Shown piece after piece: positions 53,905 to 63,288 of a stretch of 64,000 nucleotides of DNA. Where the stretch lies: assembly GCF_013607875.1 (NCBI RefSeq), contig NZ_VDES01000003.1, forward strand, positions 473,364-537,363, given 5' to 3'. Origin of the DNA: Blastomonas ursincola (GTDB lineage: Bacteria > Pseudomonadota > Alphaproteobacteria > Sphingomonadales > Sphingomonadaceae). The stretch's first letter is position 1. The number at the start of each line of letters is the position of its first letter. The position numbers were made by a program, and so were the translations under genes. Below the pieces are notes generated by a model that worked only from the letters and a program-made list of their open reading frames with translations, searched no databases and had not been told where the DNA came from.

Positions 53905-56339
53905 GACGAAGTCTCCAGGTTGGTGAGGTCGGGGATGAGGTCGGCGGCCCACGCGACGTGGCGGTGGCGCAGCCAGGCGGACAGGAATCCATCGCGTCCA
54001 TGCTCTTCGACGATGCGCGCGATCGCGGTCTGGTCGGTCTTCGCCGACGCGGCGCACAGGGCCAGCGCGACGTCGCCGAGGCCGAGCTCGAACAGCCGGT
54101 TGCCGCGGCGCGACTGGCAGTAATAGTCGCGCTTCGGCATGGCGCGGGCGAGGATCTCGATCTGCCGGTCGTTGAGCCCGAACCGCCGGTAGATCGCGGT
54201 GATTTGCGGCTCGATCGCGCGCTCGTTGGGCAGCAAGAGCCGCGTCTGGCAGCTCTCGATGATCGCCGGCGCGATCGCCGAACCGTCGATGTCGGACAGC
54301 GACTGGGTGGCGAAGACGACCGACGCGTTCTTCTTGCGCAGCGTCTTCAGCCATTCGCGCAACTGCCCTGCGAAACCCTCATCGTCGAGCGCCAGCCAGC
54401 CTTCGTCGACGATTAGCAGGGTCGGCCGGCCATCGAGCCGGTCCTCGATGCGGTGGAAGAGATAGGCGAGTACGGCGGCGGCCGCGCCGGTGCCGATCAG
54501 CCCCTCGGTCTCGAACACCTGTACGTCGGCCTCGCCGAGCCGCTCGCTCTCGGCGTCGAGCAACCGGCCATAGGGCCCGCCGACGCAATAGGGCTGCAGG
54601 GCGCGTTTCAGCGTCTGCGACTGAAGCAGCACCGACAGCCCGGTCAGTGTGCGCTCGGCGAGCGGCGCGGATGCAAGCGAGGTCAGCGACGACCAGAGAT
54701 GCTCCTTCACCTCGGGCGTGATGGCGATGCCTTCGCGCAACAGGATCGCGACGATCCAGTCGGCGGCCCAGGCGCGCTCATAGGTGTCGTGAACGCGGGC
54801 GAGCGGCTGGAGCGAGACGGACGCGTCCGCGCCGTCGGTCAGGCCGCCGCCGAGATCGTGCCAGTCGCCGCCCATGGCGAGCGCGGCAGCGCGGATCGAG
54901 CCGCCGAAATCGAAGGCGAAGACCTGCGCACCGCGATAGCGCCGGAACTGCAGCGCCATCAGCGCCAGCAGCACCGACTTGCCGGCGCCGGTCGGACCCA
55001 CGACCAATGTGTGGCCGACATCGCCGACGTGAAGGGATAGCCGGAACGGGGTAGAGCCTTCGGTCTTGCCGAAGAGCAGAGGGGGCGCTGCAAAATGCTC
55101 GTCCCGTTCCGGCCCCGCCCACACCGCCGAAAGCGGGATCATGTGGGCGAGATTGAGTGTGGAGACCGGCGGCTGCCGGACATTGGCGTAGACATGGCCG
55201 GGCAGCGAGCCGAGCCAGGCGTCGGCGGCATTGATGGTTTCGACCATCGCCGTGAAGTCGCGGCCCTGGATGACCTTCTCGACCAGCCGCAGCTTCTCGG
55301 CGGCGAGGCTTGGGTTCTCGTCCCAGACGGTGACGGTAGCAGTGACATAGGCCTGGCCAGCAAAGTCGGCGCCCAGTTCCTGCAGCGCCATGTCGGCGTC
55401 GGCCGCCTTGTTCGCCGCGTCGGTATCGACCAGTGCCGAGGCCTCGTTGGTCATGATCTCCTTGAGGATCGCGGCGATCGACTTGCGCTTGGCGAACCAC
55501 TGCCGCCGGATCTTGCTCAGCAGCTTGGTTGCGTCGGTCTTGTCGAGGAGGATGGCGCGCGTCGACCAGCGATACGGGAAGGCCAGCCGGTTGAGGTCGT
55601 CGAGCAGGCCGGGCGTCGTCGCGGTCGGGAAGCCGACGATGGTCAGCACGCGCAGATGGGCATGGCCGAGACGCGGCTCGAGGCCGCCGGTCAGCGGCTG
55701 ATCGGCCAGCAACGCGTCGAGATACATCGGGATCTCGGGGACGCGCACGCGCTGACGCTTGGTCGAGACGCATGAGTGCAGATAGGTCAGGGTCTCGCCG
55801 TCATCGAGCCAATGGCATTCGGACATGAAGCCCTCAACCAGCTGCAGGACGCGGTCGGTGCGGTCGGTGAAGCCGCGCAGCACCTCGTGCGGATCGACGC
55901 CTTTTGCGGCCTTGCCCTCATAGAGCCAGGTCTCGGCGCGGGCCGCGTCCTCGGCCGGTGGCAGATAGACGAAGGTCAGGAAATAGCTCGACTCGTAGTG
56001 CGAGGCCTCTTCCTCGAAATCGGCCTTGCGCTCGGCATCGACCAACGCCGACGCCGCATCGGGGAAGCAGCTCGGGGGATAAGCATCGACCCCGTGGCGC
56101 TGCGCCTCGACGAAGATCGCCCAGCCCGAGCCGAGGCGCCGGAAGGCGTTGTTGAGGCGGCCGGCGACGGCGACCAGTTCGGCGGCGACGGCGGAATCCA
56201 GATCAGGCCCGCGGAAGCGCGCGGTGCGCTGGAAGCTGCCGTCCTTGTTGAGCACGACGCCGTCGCCGGCGAGCGCCGCCCAGGGCAGGAAGTCGGCGAG
56301 CCGGGTGGCGGTGCGACGATATTCGGCGAGGTTCAGCAT
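53901..56339 (-). CDS. trbE: Conjugal transfer ATPase TrbE (VirB4-like)
   Basis: An 812-residue ATPase that powers pilus assembly and substrate transfer. The Walker A motif VGPTGAGKSVLLAL is at about residue 450 and Walker B TLLIVDEGWLALDD near 640; the N-terminal half is the CagE/VirB4 domain. LNLAEYRRTATRLADFLPWAALAGDGVVLNKDGSFQRTARFRGPD is the standard TrbE start. It follows trbD by seven bases. Confidence 0.95.
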   Translation of the reverse strand: MLNLAEYRRTATRLADFLPWAALAGDGVVLNKDGSFQRTARFRGPDLDSAVAAELVAVAGRLNNAFRRLGSGWAIFVEAQRHGVDAYPPSCFPDAASALVDAERKADFEEEASHYESSYFLTFVYLPPAEDAARAETWLYEGKAAKGVDPHEVLRGFTDRTDRVLQLVEGFMSECHWLDDGETLTYLHSCVSTKRQRVRVPEIPMYLDALLADQPLTGGLEPRLGHAHLRVLTIVGFPTATTPGLLDDLNRLAFPYRWSTRAILLDKTDATKLLSKIRRQWFAKRKSIAAILKEIMTNEASALVDTDAANKAADADMALQELGADFAGQAYVTATVTVWDENPSLAAEKLRLVEKVIQGRDFTAMVETINAADAWLGSLPGHVYANVRQPPVSTLNLAHMIPLSAVWAGPERDEHFAAPPLLFGKTEGSTPFRLSLHVGDVGHTLVVGPTGAGKSVLLALMALQFRRYRGAQVFAFDFGGSIRAAALAMGGDWHDLGGGLTDGADASVSLQPLARVHDTYERAWAADWIVAILLREGIAITPEVKEHLWSSLTSLASAPLAERTLTGLSVLLQSQTLKRALQPYCVGGPYGRLLDAESERLGEADVQVFETEGLIGTGAAAAVLAYLFHRIEDRLDGRPTLLIVDEGWLALDDEGFAGQLREWLKTLRKKNASVVFATQSLSDIDGSAIAPAIIESCQTRLLLPNERAIEPQITAIYRRFGLNDRQIEILARAMPKRDYYCQSRRGNRLFELGLGDVALALCAASAKTDQTAIARIVEEHGRDGFLSAWLRHRHVAWAADLIPDLTNLETSS

Positions 56340-56346
56340 GGCGGCC

Positions 56347-56607
56347 TCAGACGCTCAGATGACCGGGGATGCGCAGGTGGCGGCGCACGACCTCGACGAA
56401 CAGCGGGTCGCGCTTGGCCGCCCAGACCGCCGCCGCATGGCCGATCACCCACAGCCCCAGGCCCACCAGCCAAAGCCGGAGGCCGAGGCCGAGCGCCGCG
56501 GCGAGCGTGCCGTTGAGGATGGCGATCGAGCGCGGCGCGCCGCCGAGCAGGATGTGCTCGGTGAGCGCGCGATGGACCGGCACGGTGAACCCGGGAACGC
56601 TGTCCAT
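56347..56607 (-). CDS. trbD: Conjugal transfer protein TrbD (VirB3-like)
   Basis: An 86-residue inner-membrane protein: PGFTVPVHRALTEHILLGGAPRSIAILNGTLAAALGLGLRLWLVGLGLWVIGHAAAVWAAKRDPLFVEVVRRHL contains the conserved VPVHRALT and AKRDPxFxxVxxRH motifs around one or two membrane helices. The ATG at 56607 overlaps the trbC stop (TGATG). Confidence 0.93.
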   Translation of the reverse strand: MDSVPGFTVPVHRALTEHILLGGAPRSIAILNGTLAAALGLGLRLWLVGLGLWVIGHAAAVWAAKRDPLFVEVVRRHLRIPGHLSV

Positions 56608-56939
56608 CAGACGAGCGCCCCGCCACCGAAGGAGAAGAAGCTCAGGAAGAAAGAGCTGGCAGCGAACGCGATCGACAGGCCGAAGACGATCTGGATCAGA
56701 CGGCGGGCGCCGCCCGACGTGTCGCCGAAGGCGAGCGTCAGGCCGGTGATGATGATGATCATCACTGCGATGATCTTGGCGACCGGACCTTCGATCGACT
56801 GCAGGATCGACTGCAGCGGGGCTTCCCATGGCATCGACGATCCCGAAGCGTGGGCGGCGGGCGCCAGCATCATGCTGATGACGGTGACGGATGCGGCCGT
56901 CACCAGACGACGGCGAATGCTTGGGGCAGGACGGATCAT
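56607..56939 (-). CDS. trbC: Conjugal transfer pilin TrbC (VirB2-like)
   Basis: A 110-residue pilin precursor. A signal peptide ends at AAHASGSS, then WEAPLQSILQSIEGPVAKIIAVMIIIITGLTLAFGDTSGGARRLIQIVFGLSIAFAASSFFLSFFSFGGGALV shows the two hydrophobic helices of TrbC/VirB2. It overlaps trbB (ATGA) and trbD (TGATG); longer open frames in the same phase upstream lie over trbB and are rejected. Confidence 0.93.
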   Translation of the reverse strand: MIRPAPSIRRRLVTAASVTVISMMLAPAAHASGSSMPWEAPLQSILQSIEGPVAKIIAVMIIIITGLTLAFGDTSGGARRLIQIVFGLSIAFAASSFFLSFFSFGGGALV

Positions 56940-57919
56940 GAAGGCTCTCCTGATGAACTGGCTGTTGCGGGGGTGACGCGGTAATCGCCGTCGGGGCCGA
57001 GGCCCTCGATGCGGGCGAGTTCGGCGAGGCGGCGCTGCGCGCCGCGGCCGGACAGCACCGCGACTAAATCGATCGTCTCGGCGATGAGCGCGCGGGGGAC
57101 GGTGACGACGGCTTCCTGGATCAGCTGTTCCATGCGGCGCAGCGCGCCGATCGCCGAGCCGGAATGGATGGTGCCGACGCCGCCGGGATGACCGGTGCCC
57201 CAGGCCTTCAGGAGATCGAGCGCTTCGGCGCCGCGGACCTCGCCGATCGGAATGCGATCGGGCCGCAGCCGCAGCGAGGAGCGCACCAGATCCGACAGGG
57301 AGGCGACGCCGTCCTTGGTGCGCATGGCGACGAGATTCGGCGCGGCGCATTGCAGCTCGCGGGTATCCTCGATCAGCACCACGCGGTCGTCCGTCTTGGC
57401 GACCTCGGCCAGCAGCGCGTTGGTGAGCGTGGTCTTGCCGGTAGAGGTGCCGCCGGCGACGAGGATGTTGCGTCGGTCAGCCACTGCCGAACGAAGCACC
57501 TCGGCCTGATCAGCCGACATGATGTCGGCGGCCACATAGTCTGCGAGGGTGAACACGGCGACCGCGGGCTTGCGGATGGCGAAGGTCGGGGCGGTGACGA
57601 CCGGCGGCAGAAGCCCCTCGAACCGCTCCCCCGTTTCGGGCAGCTCGGCCGAGACGCGCGGCGACCCTGGATGAACCTCGGCGCCGACATGATGCGCGAC
57701 GAGGCGCACGATGCGCTCGCCGTCGGCCGGCGACAGGCGCTCACCCGTATCGGAGAGGCCTTCGGAAAGGCGGTCGATCCAGAGCCGGCCATCGGGGTTG
57801 AGCATCACCTCGACGACGCGGGGGTCCTCCAGGAACCCGGCGATGGCGGCACCGAGCGCGGTGCGCAGCATGCGCGCGCCCCGGATCGTCGCTTCGGATT
57901 GCTGGTGAGAAACCGCCAT
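56936..57919 (-). CDS. trbB: Conjugal transfer ATPase TrbB (VirB11-like)
   Basis: A 327-residue hexameric traffic ATPase. [16 protein letters not shown] (Walker A, about residue 155), [13 protein letters not shown] and [36 protein letters not shown] (Walker B and His box) are complete. First gene of the trbBCDEJKLFGI run. GGGGAC lies before its ATG. Its upstream neighbour copG is now about 900 bases away because an acetyltransferase gene intervenes. Confidence 0.95.
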   Translation of the reverse strand: MAVSHQQSEATIRGARMLRTALGAAIAGFLEDPRVVEVMLNPDGRLWIDRLSEGLSDTGERLSPADGERIVRLVAHHVGAEVHPGSPRVSAELPETGERFEGLLPPVVTAPTFAIRKPAVAVFTLADYVAADIMSADQAEVLRSAVADRRNILVAGGTSTGKTTLTNALLAEVAKTDDRVVLIEDTRELQCAAPNLVAMRTKDGVASLSDLVRSSLRLRPDRIPIGEVRGAEALDLLKAWGTGHPGGVGTIHSGSAIGALRRMEQLIQEAVVTVPRALIAETIDLVAVLSGRGAQRRLAELARIEGLGPDGDYRVTPATASSSGEPS

Positions 57920-58225
57920 GTCGTCCCCTTGCAGTCAGGGACCGTTCGGCCGGCCCTGGATCGGGGATCAGTAGAAGAGGCAGAAAATCAGGCGGTTCAA
58001 CAAGAATGCATCGTCGTCGTAGCCTGGCGTGCAAACACAGGAGAACGGCGGGACGGCGCTGGTCTGTTCGACGTCGTGCCGGCGCAGACTAGGCTGGTAG
58101 AGATGGTAAGTGTTACGGTGAGCGGCGTGCCGACGGCGTTCTTGTCTTGGCGATGCTGACTGCCGGCCAATAGCGTCTGGGCCGCAGATATGGACGTTGG
58201 CGCGCGCTGATGGCACCGCAATGCG
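57920..58225. other. Spacer between trbB and the acetyltransferase gene
   Basis: These 306 bases contain the upstream region of trbB and of the divergent GNAT gene. No protein gene, tRNA or clear repeat is seen. If the trb genes are no longer read from the copG side, a trbB promoter must lie here, but none was recognised. Confidence 0.4.
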
Positions 58226-58753
58226 ATGAGGACCGAACGCCTGATCATCGAACCGCTTGTCGCTTCGCACGCTGAAGCTTTGATGAGCTTGCTCGACGAG
58301 CGCGTGAACAGGCACTTTGCGCCGGAAGATGTGCCCACTTCACAGGCAGCGTTACGCGCGCAGTTTGCGGAGATGGCAGCGGCTGCAACGAATCGACGCG
58401 ACGGTGCACGCTTCTTGCCTTTTGTAGTCAAGACGATCGCCGATGGGCACTACATCGGCAGGCTTGAGGCTCTGGTGCATGCCAAGGATGCAGAGATTGC
58501 CTTTGTCTTCATACCTCAAAGTTGGGGACAGGGCTTCGCGACTGAGGCGACGTCCGCGCTGATGGTCGATCTGCAAGGGGCCGGAGTCGAGCGCTTTTGG
58601 GCGTGCGTCACCCCCAGCAATGAGCCCTCCCTCGCATTATGTAGCCGTCTGAATTTCGCTCGAAGTGAGCTACCCACCGCATTTGCGTTGGCGACTTACG
58701 ACGTCGGTGACATCGTGTTTTCATTTGAGGTCGTGAATGAGCGGCAGATTTAG
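58226..58753 (+). CDS. GNAT family N-acetyltransferase
   Basis: A 175-residue acetyltransferase of the RimJ/RimL type: MRTERLIIEPL at the start, the acetyl-CoA loop WGQGFATEATSALMVDL (about residues 100-118; pattern W-G-x-G-x-A-T-E-A) and CVTPSNEPSLALCSRLNF near 135, corresponding to the N-x-x-S motif. It would acetylate an amine, of a protein, antibiotic or small molecule; no resistance subgroup was recognised. It is on the opposite strand inside the conjugation cluster, between copG and trbB, and is less GC-rich than its neighbours, which suggests late insertion. Confidence 0.85.
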   Translation: MRTERLIIEPLVASHAEALMSLLDERVNRHFAPEDVPTSQAALRAQFAEMAAAATNRRDGARFLPFVVKTIADGHYIGRLEALVHAKDAEIAFVFIPQSWGQGFATEATSALMVDLQGAGVERFWACVTPSNEPSLALCSRLNFARSELPTAFALATYDVGDIVFSFEVVNERQI

Positions 58754-58823
58754 ACGGTTCAGTTGGGCCGTTTTAGCGACCGGGGATTTGTTGTCTCCAG
58801 CCATTTCCGATGTTTGCGAGGCG

Positions 58824-59258
58824 TCACTTCTGCATTGCTTGATCGTTGCGTAGATCCGGCGCGACATCGTCCGGGATTTCCCTGAGAAAGCTCTGGCCCT
58901 TCTGAAGCCGCTTGCCCAGCGTCTCGACAAACCCCTCGAAGCGTTCCCGACCTTTGACCTGCGCGGCGGCTTGCGCGTCGCTCGGCAATGGCGGCGTGAT
59001 CGTCAACCAGAAGCGCACGAACAGCGCCAAGGTGTCGGCCGTGACGCCGAGATCGCGTTCGATGCGTTGCGCTTGTCGGGAGAGCCGGTCCATCCGGCGG
59101 GTGAACGCAGCCTCGCGCCGATCGGCGGCATCGGGCGACAGGAATGACGCGACGGCGGCTTCGACGATCGCCGATCGCGAGATCTTCTTGCGCTCCGACA
59201 GCTCGTTGATCTGGCCGATCATCTCGACGGGCAACGTAAGGTTCAGGCGGTCCCGCAT
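58824..59258 (-). CDS. CopG-like ribbon-helix-helix protein of the conjugation cluster
   Basis: A 144-residue protein. The N-terminus DRLNLTLPVEMIGQINELSERKKISRSAIVEAAVASFL is a ribbon-helix-helix DNA-binding domain, and the rest is a helical extension typical of the CopG-type protein between traG and trbB in these elements. It may regulate transfer genes or assist relaxosome formation. It lies eight bases downstream of traG. Confidence 0.88.
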   Translation of the reverse strand: MRDRLNLTLPVEMIGQINELSERKKISRSAIVEAAVASFLSPDAADRREAAFTRRMDRLSRQAQRIERDLGVTADTLALFVRFWLTITPPLPSDAQAAAQVKGRERFEGFVETLGKRLQKGQSFLREIPDDVAPDLRNDQAMQK

Positions 59259-59266
59259 CGCCGCTC

Positions 59267-61258
59267 CTAAAGGTCCATGCCGTCATTGGGGTCGAGCGAG
59301 ACCTGCCGCGCGACGCCGCTCATCTGGCGGCGCAGCGCCTGGCGCTGGCGGGCGACGTCCTCCGGCTCGTCGTCGAGCAGAACCGCGAACTCCTCCGCCG
59401 GCTTCGGCTCGGTCGTCTCCTTGGCGATGGCGACATGGTCGGGCAGTTCGGGTTCGCGGCGCAGGCCGCTATTGGCCTTGTCGCCCTCCGCTTTTGCCAT
59501 TGCGGTCAGCAACGCCGCGTCGGGCTTCTGTGGCGCCAGTGTCGACCAGCCGTCGGCGCTGGAGGTACGTCCTGATTTCTCAGGATCCGGCGGCGACAGC
59601 ACGCGCTCCTTCAACCTTGCATCCTCGTAATAGCGCGCCTTCTTCGCCCGGATCGGCGGTGTGCCGGCGACCATGACGATCTCGTCGGCGGGCGGCAGCT
59701 GCATCACCTCGCCGGGGGTCAGCAGCGGACGGGCAGTTTCGGAGCGCGACACCATCAGATGGCCCAGCCACGGCGAAAGCCGGTGCCCGGCATAGTTCTT
59801 CATAGCCTTCATTTCGGTCGCGGTGCCGAGCGCATCGGACACTCTTTTCGCCGTCCGCTCGTCATTGGTGGCGAAGCTGACCCGGACATGGCAGTTGTCG
59901 AGGATCGAATTGTTCGCTCCGTAGGCTTTCTCGATCTGGTTCAGCGACTGCGCGATCAGGAAGCTCTTGATGCCGTAGCCCGCCATGAACGCTAGGGCAC
60001 TCTCGAAAAAGTCGAGGCGGCCAAGCGCCGGAAACTCGTCGAGCATCATCAGCACGCGGTGCCTGCGCTCCTTGGCATGGAGGTCCTCGGTCAGGCGCCG
60101 TCCGATCTGGTTGAGCACAAGGCGGATGAGCGGCTTGGTCCGCGAGATGTCGGACGGCGGCACGACGAGGTAGAGCGTCGCCGGCCGCCGATCGGCGATC
60201 AGGTCGGCGATCCGCCAGTCGCAGAGGCTTGTTACCTGGGCGACGACGGGATCGCGATAGAGGCCGAGAAACGACATGGCGGTCGACAGCACGCCCGAGC
60301 GCTCGTTGTCGGATTTGTTCAGCAGTTCGCGCGCGGTGGACGCCACAACGGGATGCGGCCCGGCTTCGCCCAGATGCGGCGTCGTCATCATTGCCTTCAG
60401 CGTCGCCTCGATCGGCTGCTTCGGATCGGAGAGAAAGCCGGCGACGCCGGCGAGCGTCTTGTCGGCCTCGGCGTAAAGGACATGCAGGATCGCGCCGACC
60501 AGCAGCGAGTGGCTGGTCTTCTCCCAGTGATTGCGCTTGTCGAGCGAGCCTTCCGGATCGACGAGCACATCGGCGACGTTCTGCACGTCGCGGACCTCCC
60601 AGTCCCCGCGACGAACTTCGAGCAGCGGATTGTAGGCGGCGGATTTCGGGTTGGTCGGGTCGAACAGCAGCACCCGGCCGTGTTTCGCGCGGAAGCCGGC
60701 GGTGAGCTGCCAGTTCTCGCCCTTGATGTCGTGGACGATGGCGGAACCCGGCCAGGTCAACAGCGAAGGCACCACCAGGCCGACGCCCTTGCCAGAACGC
60801 GTCGGCGCGAAGCACAGCACATGCTCGGGTCCGTCATGGCGCAGATAGTCGCGCCCGAGCTTGCCCAGCACCACGCCGTCCGCGCCGAGGAGGCCCGCCG
60901 CCTTCACCTCTCTCGTCTCGGCCCACCGCGCCGAGCCATAAGCCTCGACGTTCTTGGCCTCGCGTGCCCGCCAGACCGACATACCGATGGCGACCGCGAT
61001 CGAGATGAACCCGCCGGATGCGGCGATGGTGGCGCCCTCGACGAAGACGAACGGCGCATAGGCGTCGTAGAAATACCACCACCAGAAGAAGGCCGGCGGA
61101 TAATAGATCGGCCAGCCGGCGAGCTCGAACCATGGCTGGCCCAGCTGCGGTTGGAAGCCGAGCTGCCATGCCGTCCATTGCGTCGCCCCCCAAGTGGTGA
61201 ACAGCACGATCAGGAAGACGATGGTGATCTGGCCCCACAGGATTCTGGTCGCGGACAC
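59267..61258 (-). CDS. traG: Conjugal transfer coupling protein TraG (VirD4-like)
   Basis: A 663-residue type IV coupling protein that brings the relaxase-DNA complex to the channel. Two N-terminal membrane helices (ITIVFLIVLFTTWG and a second near residue 85) precede the Walker A APTRSGKGVGLVVPSLL and Walker B HRVLMMLDEFPALGRLDFFESALAFMAGYGIKSFLIAQSLNQIEKAYG. Start is a GTG at 61258 with AGGAG seven bases upstream. Confidence 0.94.
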   Translation of the reverse strand: MSATRILWGQITIVFLIVLFTTWGATQWTAWQLGFQPQLGQPWFELAGWPIYYPPAFFWWWYFYDAYAPFVFVEGATIAASGGFISIAVAIGMSVWRAREAKNVEAYGSARWAETREVKAAGLLGADGVVLGKLGRDYLRHDGPEHVLCFAPTRSGKGVGLVVPSLLTWPGSAIVHDIKGENWQLTAGFRAKHGRVLLFDPTNPKSAAYNPLLEVRRGDWEVRDVQNVADVLVDPEGSLDKRNHWEKTSHSLLVGAILHVLYAEADKTLAGVAGFLSDPKQPIEATLKAMMTTPHLGEAGPHPVVASTARELLNKSDNERSGVLSTAMSFLGLYRDPVVAQVTSLCDWRIADLIADRRPATLYLVVPPSDISRTKPLIRLVLNQIGRRLTEDLHAKERRHRVLMMLDEFPALGRLDFFESALAFMAGYGIKSFLIAQSLNQIEKAYGANNSILDNCHVRVSFATNDERTAKRVSDALGTATEMKAMKNYAGHRLSPWLGHLMVSRSETARPLLTPGEVMQLPPADEIVMVAGTPPIRAKKARYYEDARLKERVLSPPDPEKSGRTSSADGWSTLAPQKPDAALLTAMAKAEGDKANSGLRREPELPDHVAIAKETTEPKPAEEFAVLLDDEPEDVARQRQALRRQMSGVARQVSLDPNDGMDL

Positions 61259-61283
61259 GGGCGTTGCTCCTTTCTGTTGATGC

Positions 61284-63041
61284 CTAGAGGCCGAGGTCGC
61301 GCTTGCGTCCGAGGCTCCATTCGATGCCGCCGGCGTCGCGGGCGACGCCCGCGAGATGCTGGCCGAGCTTGCGATCGATCTCGCGCGACCAGGGCACGAG
61401 TTGGAAGCCGAGGCCGTTGTCGATCATGGCGAAGCGGCCCGAGGAGAGCGTCAGGCGCTGGCGATAGGTGCCCGAGACATGCTCGCCGGCCGCGGCCTTC
61501 ACATGCGGCAGACCCGTTTCGGCCGAGAGCTTCTCGCCGACGGCGTCGAGCTCGCGGCGGCGCAGCGTACTCAGCAGATCGCGCTGGAGGATGACGCGCT
61601 GACCCTGACGGCGGGCGAGCCCTTCGTCGGCGAGATGTTCGGCGCGGGCCTGCATCGCGTCGCGCGCCTTGCGGCCGAACCCGGACATGGAAAGCGGCGT
61701 CGGTTCGCGCTCGACCAGACGATGGTCGAGCCAGGTCGCGCCGGGCGCGGTGATCTGGCTGCGCAGATCGAGATCGGACCGGGTGGCGAGCACGAGCGTC
61801 GGCCGCTCGTCCCGCGGCCCACCGAAGCGCCGAACCTCAACGATGCCGCCGATAGGCGGCGCGTGTTCGAAGGCCTTGATGCCGCGGAAACGGACATGGT
61901 GGGCGCGGCCGTCGGTGCCGTCGATCACAGCATAGGCTTCGCCGGTCAGCTCGTCATGCAGCCCCTTGTCGACCAGCCGGCCGACGATCGGCGGACCGGG
62001 CTGGCCGTCGATGACATAGTCGGCGACACCGCGATCCTGGCCGCGCTCGGTGAAGGCGCGGTGCATGGTCTTGATGATGTCGCCGCGCATGCCGAGGTCG
62101 CGCAAATGGCGTTCGGCTTCGAGCCCGACCATCCACTCGCCGGGACCGGCCGAAGAGGCGAGGCCCATCTTCTCCAGATGCTGGAGCCGGCCGATCATCA
62201 AGCGGCGGATCTCGGGATCGGCAGGGCCGCGTGCCTCGGGCCGCAGGTCGACGAGGCCGACCTCGTCGGCGCGGCCGCGGATTTCAAAGTCGAGGCGTGT
62301 CCACCGCTCGGCCGTGACTTCCTTCTCCAGGGCGTTGCGGATGTCACGTTCGGGCTTGGGGCCGAGCTCGATCGCCACCAGATCCTCGGCGCGCGAGCGC
62401 AGGCCGCGGCTGATGTAGTCCCGCGAGATCACGAGGTCGGCGCCGGCCTCGTCAACACCCCGCACGAGCAAATGAACGTGCGGGTTATCGGTGTTCCAGT
62501 GATCGACGGCGACCCAGTCGAGCCGCGTCCCGAGATCGGCTTCTATCTGCTGCGCGAGGTCGCGCGTGAACGCCTTGAGGTCGGTCAGCTCGCTGGCGTC
62601 CTCGGGCGAGACGATGAAGCGGAAATGGTGCCGGTCGTCCTTGCACCGATCGGCAAAGTCGCCATCGTCGGCGCGATCTGAGCCGGCGTCGAACATCACG
62701 CCCTTCTCGCCGTCCCGGCTGACGCCCTCGCGCTTGAGGTAGGACAGATGCGCCGACAATGGTGCGGAGCGAAACGATCGGCCCTGGTGGCGCGCTATGC
62801 GCGCCTTAACGACGACGCGGCGGGTCGAGTTGAACAGGCGACTGCGGCTGAAGCTGCCGCGCCCCCGGCCGAAGGTCGAGCGGCCGTAGTTGGACCCCCG
62901 TCGGCCCGACGCCGGCGCGCCGACATGCCCCGATTTCTTCGCGGCCCGTAGCACCTGGTTGAGGAAGCGTTTCGCCTTCGGCGCGCGCGTGGTCTTGATG
63001 CGGCCTGGCCGGACCCGGAAGTCGCTGTCGCCCTCGCTCAT
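61284..63041 (-). CDS. VirD2-like relaxase (DUF3363 type)
   Basis: A 585-residue relaxase/mobilisation nuclease that would nick oriT and stay attached to the DNA. The N-terminal third is basic (RVRPGRIKTTRAPKAKRFLNQVL and Arg/Ser-rich linkers); the catalytic region has DDRHHFRFIVSPEDASELTDLKAFTRDL, then WVAVDHWNTDNPHVHLLVRG with the metal-binding histidines and ISRDYISRGLRSRAEDL with a candidate tyrosine. The C-terminal half matches DUF3363. ATG at 63041 is preferred; a longer frame overlaps the candidate oriT. Confidence 0.88.
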   Translation of the reverse strand: MSEGDSDFRVRPGRIKTTRAPKAKRFLNQVLRAAKKSGHVGAPASGRRGSNYGRSTFGRGRGSFSRSRLFNSTRRVVVKARIARHQGRSFRSAPLSAHLSYLKREGVSRDGEKGVMFDAGSDRADDGDFADRCKDDRHHFRFIVSPEDASELTDLKAFTRDLAQQIEADLGTRLDWVAVDHWNTDNPHVHLLVRGVDEAGADLVISRDYISRGLRSRAEDLVAIELGPKPERDIRNALEKEVTAERWTRLDFEIRGRADEVGLVDLRPEARGPADPEIRRLMIGRLQHLEKMGLASSAGPGEWMVGLEAERHLRDLGMRGDIIKTMHRAFTERGQDRGVADYVIDGQPGPPIVGRLVDKGLHDELTGEAYAVIDGTDGRAHHVRFRGIKAFEHAPPIGGIVEVRRFGGPRDERPTLVLATRSDLDLRSQITAPGATWLDHRLVEREPTPLSMSGFGRKARDAMQARAEHLADEGLARRQGQRVILQRDLLSTLRRRELDAVGEKLSAETGLPHVKAAAGEHVSGTYRQRLTLSSGRFAMIDNGLGFQLVPWSREIDRKLGQHLAGVARDAGGIEWSLGRKRDLGL

Positions 63042-63288
63042 GACCAGGCTCCGAAAAGTGGCTTTCGGGGCGTGTGCATACGCGAGCGTTGAAATCGCCC
63101 ACAAAAACCGGGCTTCATGCCCGCGACCGACCACCATGCACACGAAAACGCAAGCCTCGTCAGAGGCTTACAGCGTTTCGGGCATGGCCTTTTATCTCGC
63201 CATCCTTCGGTCGGGCTGCCTGCCTTCCGCCTCAACGCTCTCCATCGAACGCCAAGGCCCGCCATGATGCGATTTGGCCATGATGCGG
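63042..63288. other. Candidate oriT region
   Basis: The 247-base gap upstream of the relaxase gene carries several inverted repeats: GTGTGCAT (about 63072-63079) with ATGCACAC (about 63134-63141), CGGGC-TTCAT-GCCCG near 63111, and a perfect AAGCCTC-GTCA-GAGGCTT hairpin near 63153-63170. oriT of this type of element usually lies next to the relaxase gene. No known nick sequence was confirmed, and the last hairpin could be a terminator. Confidence 0.4.
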
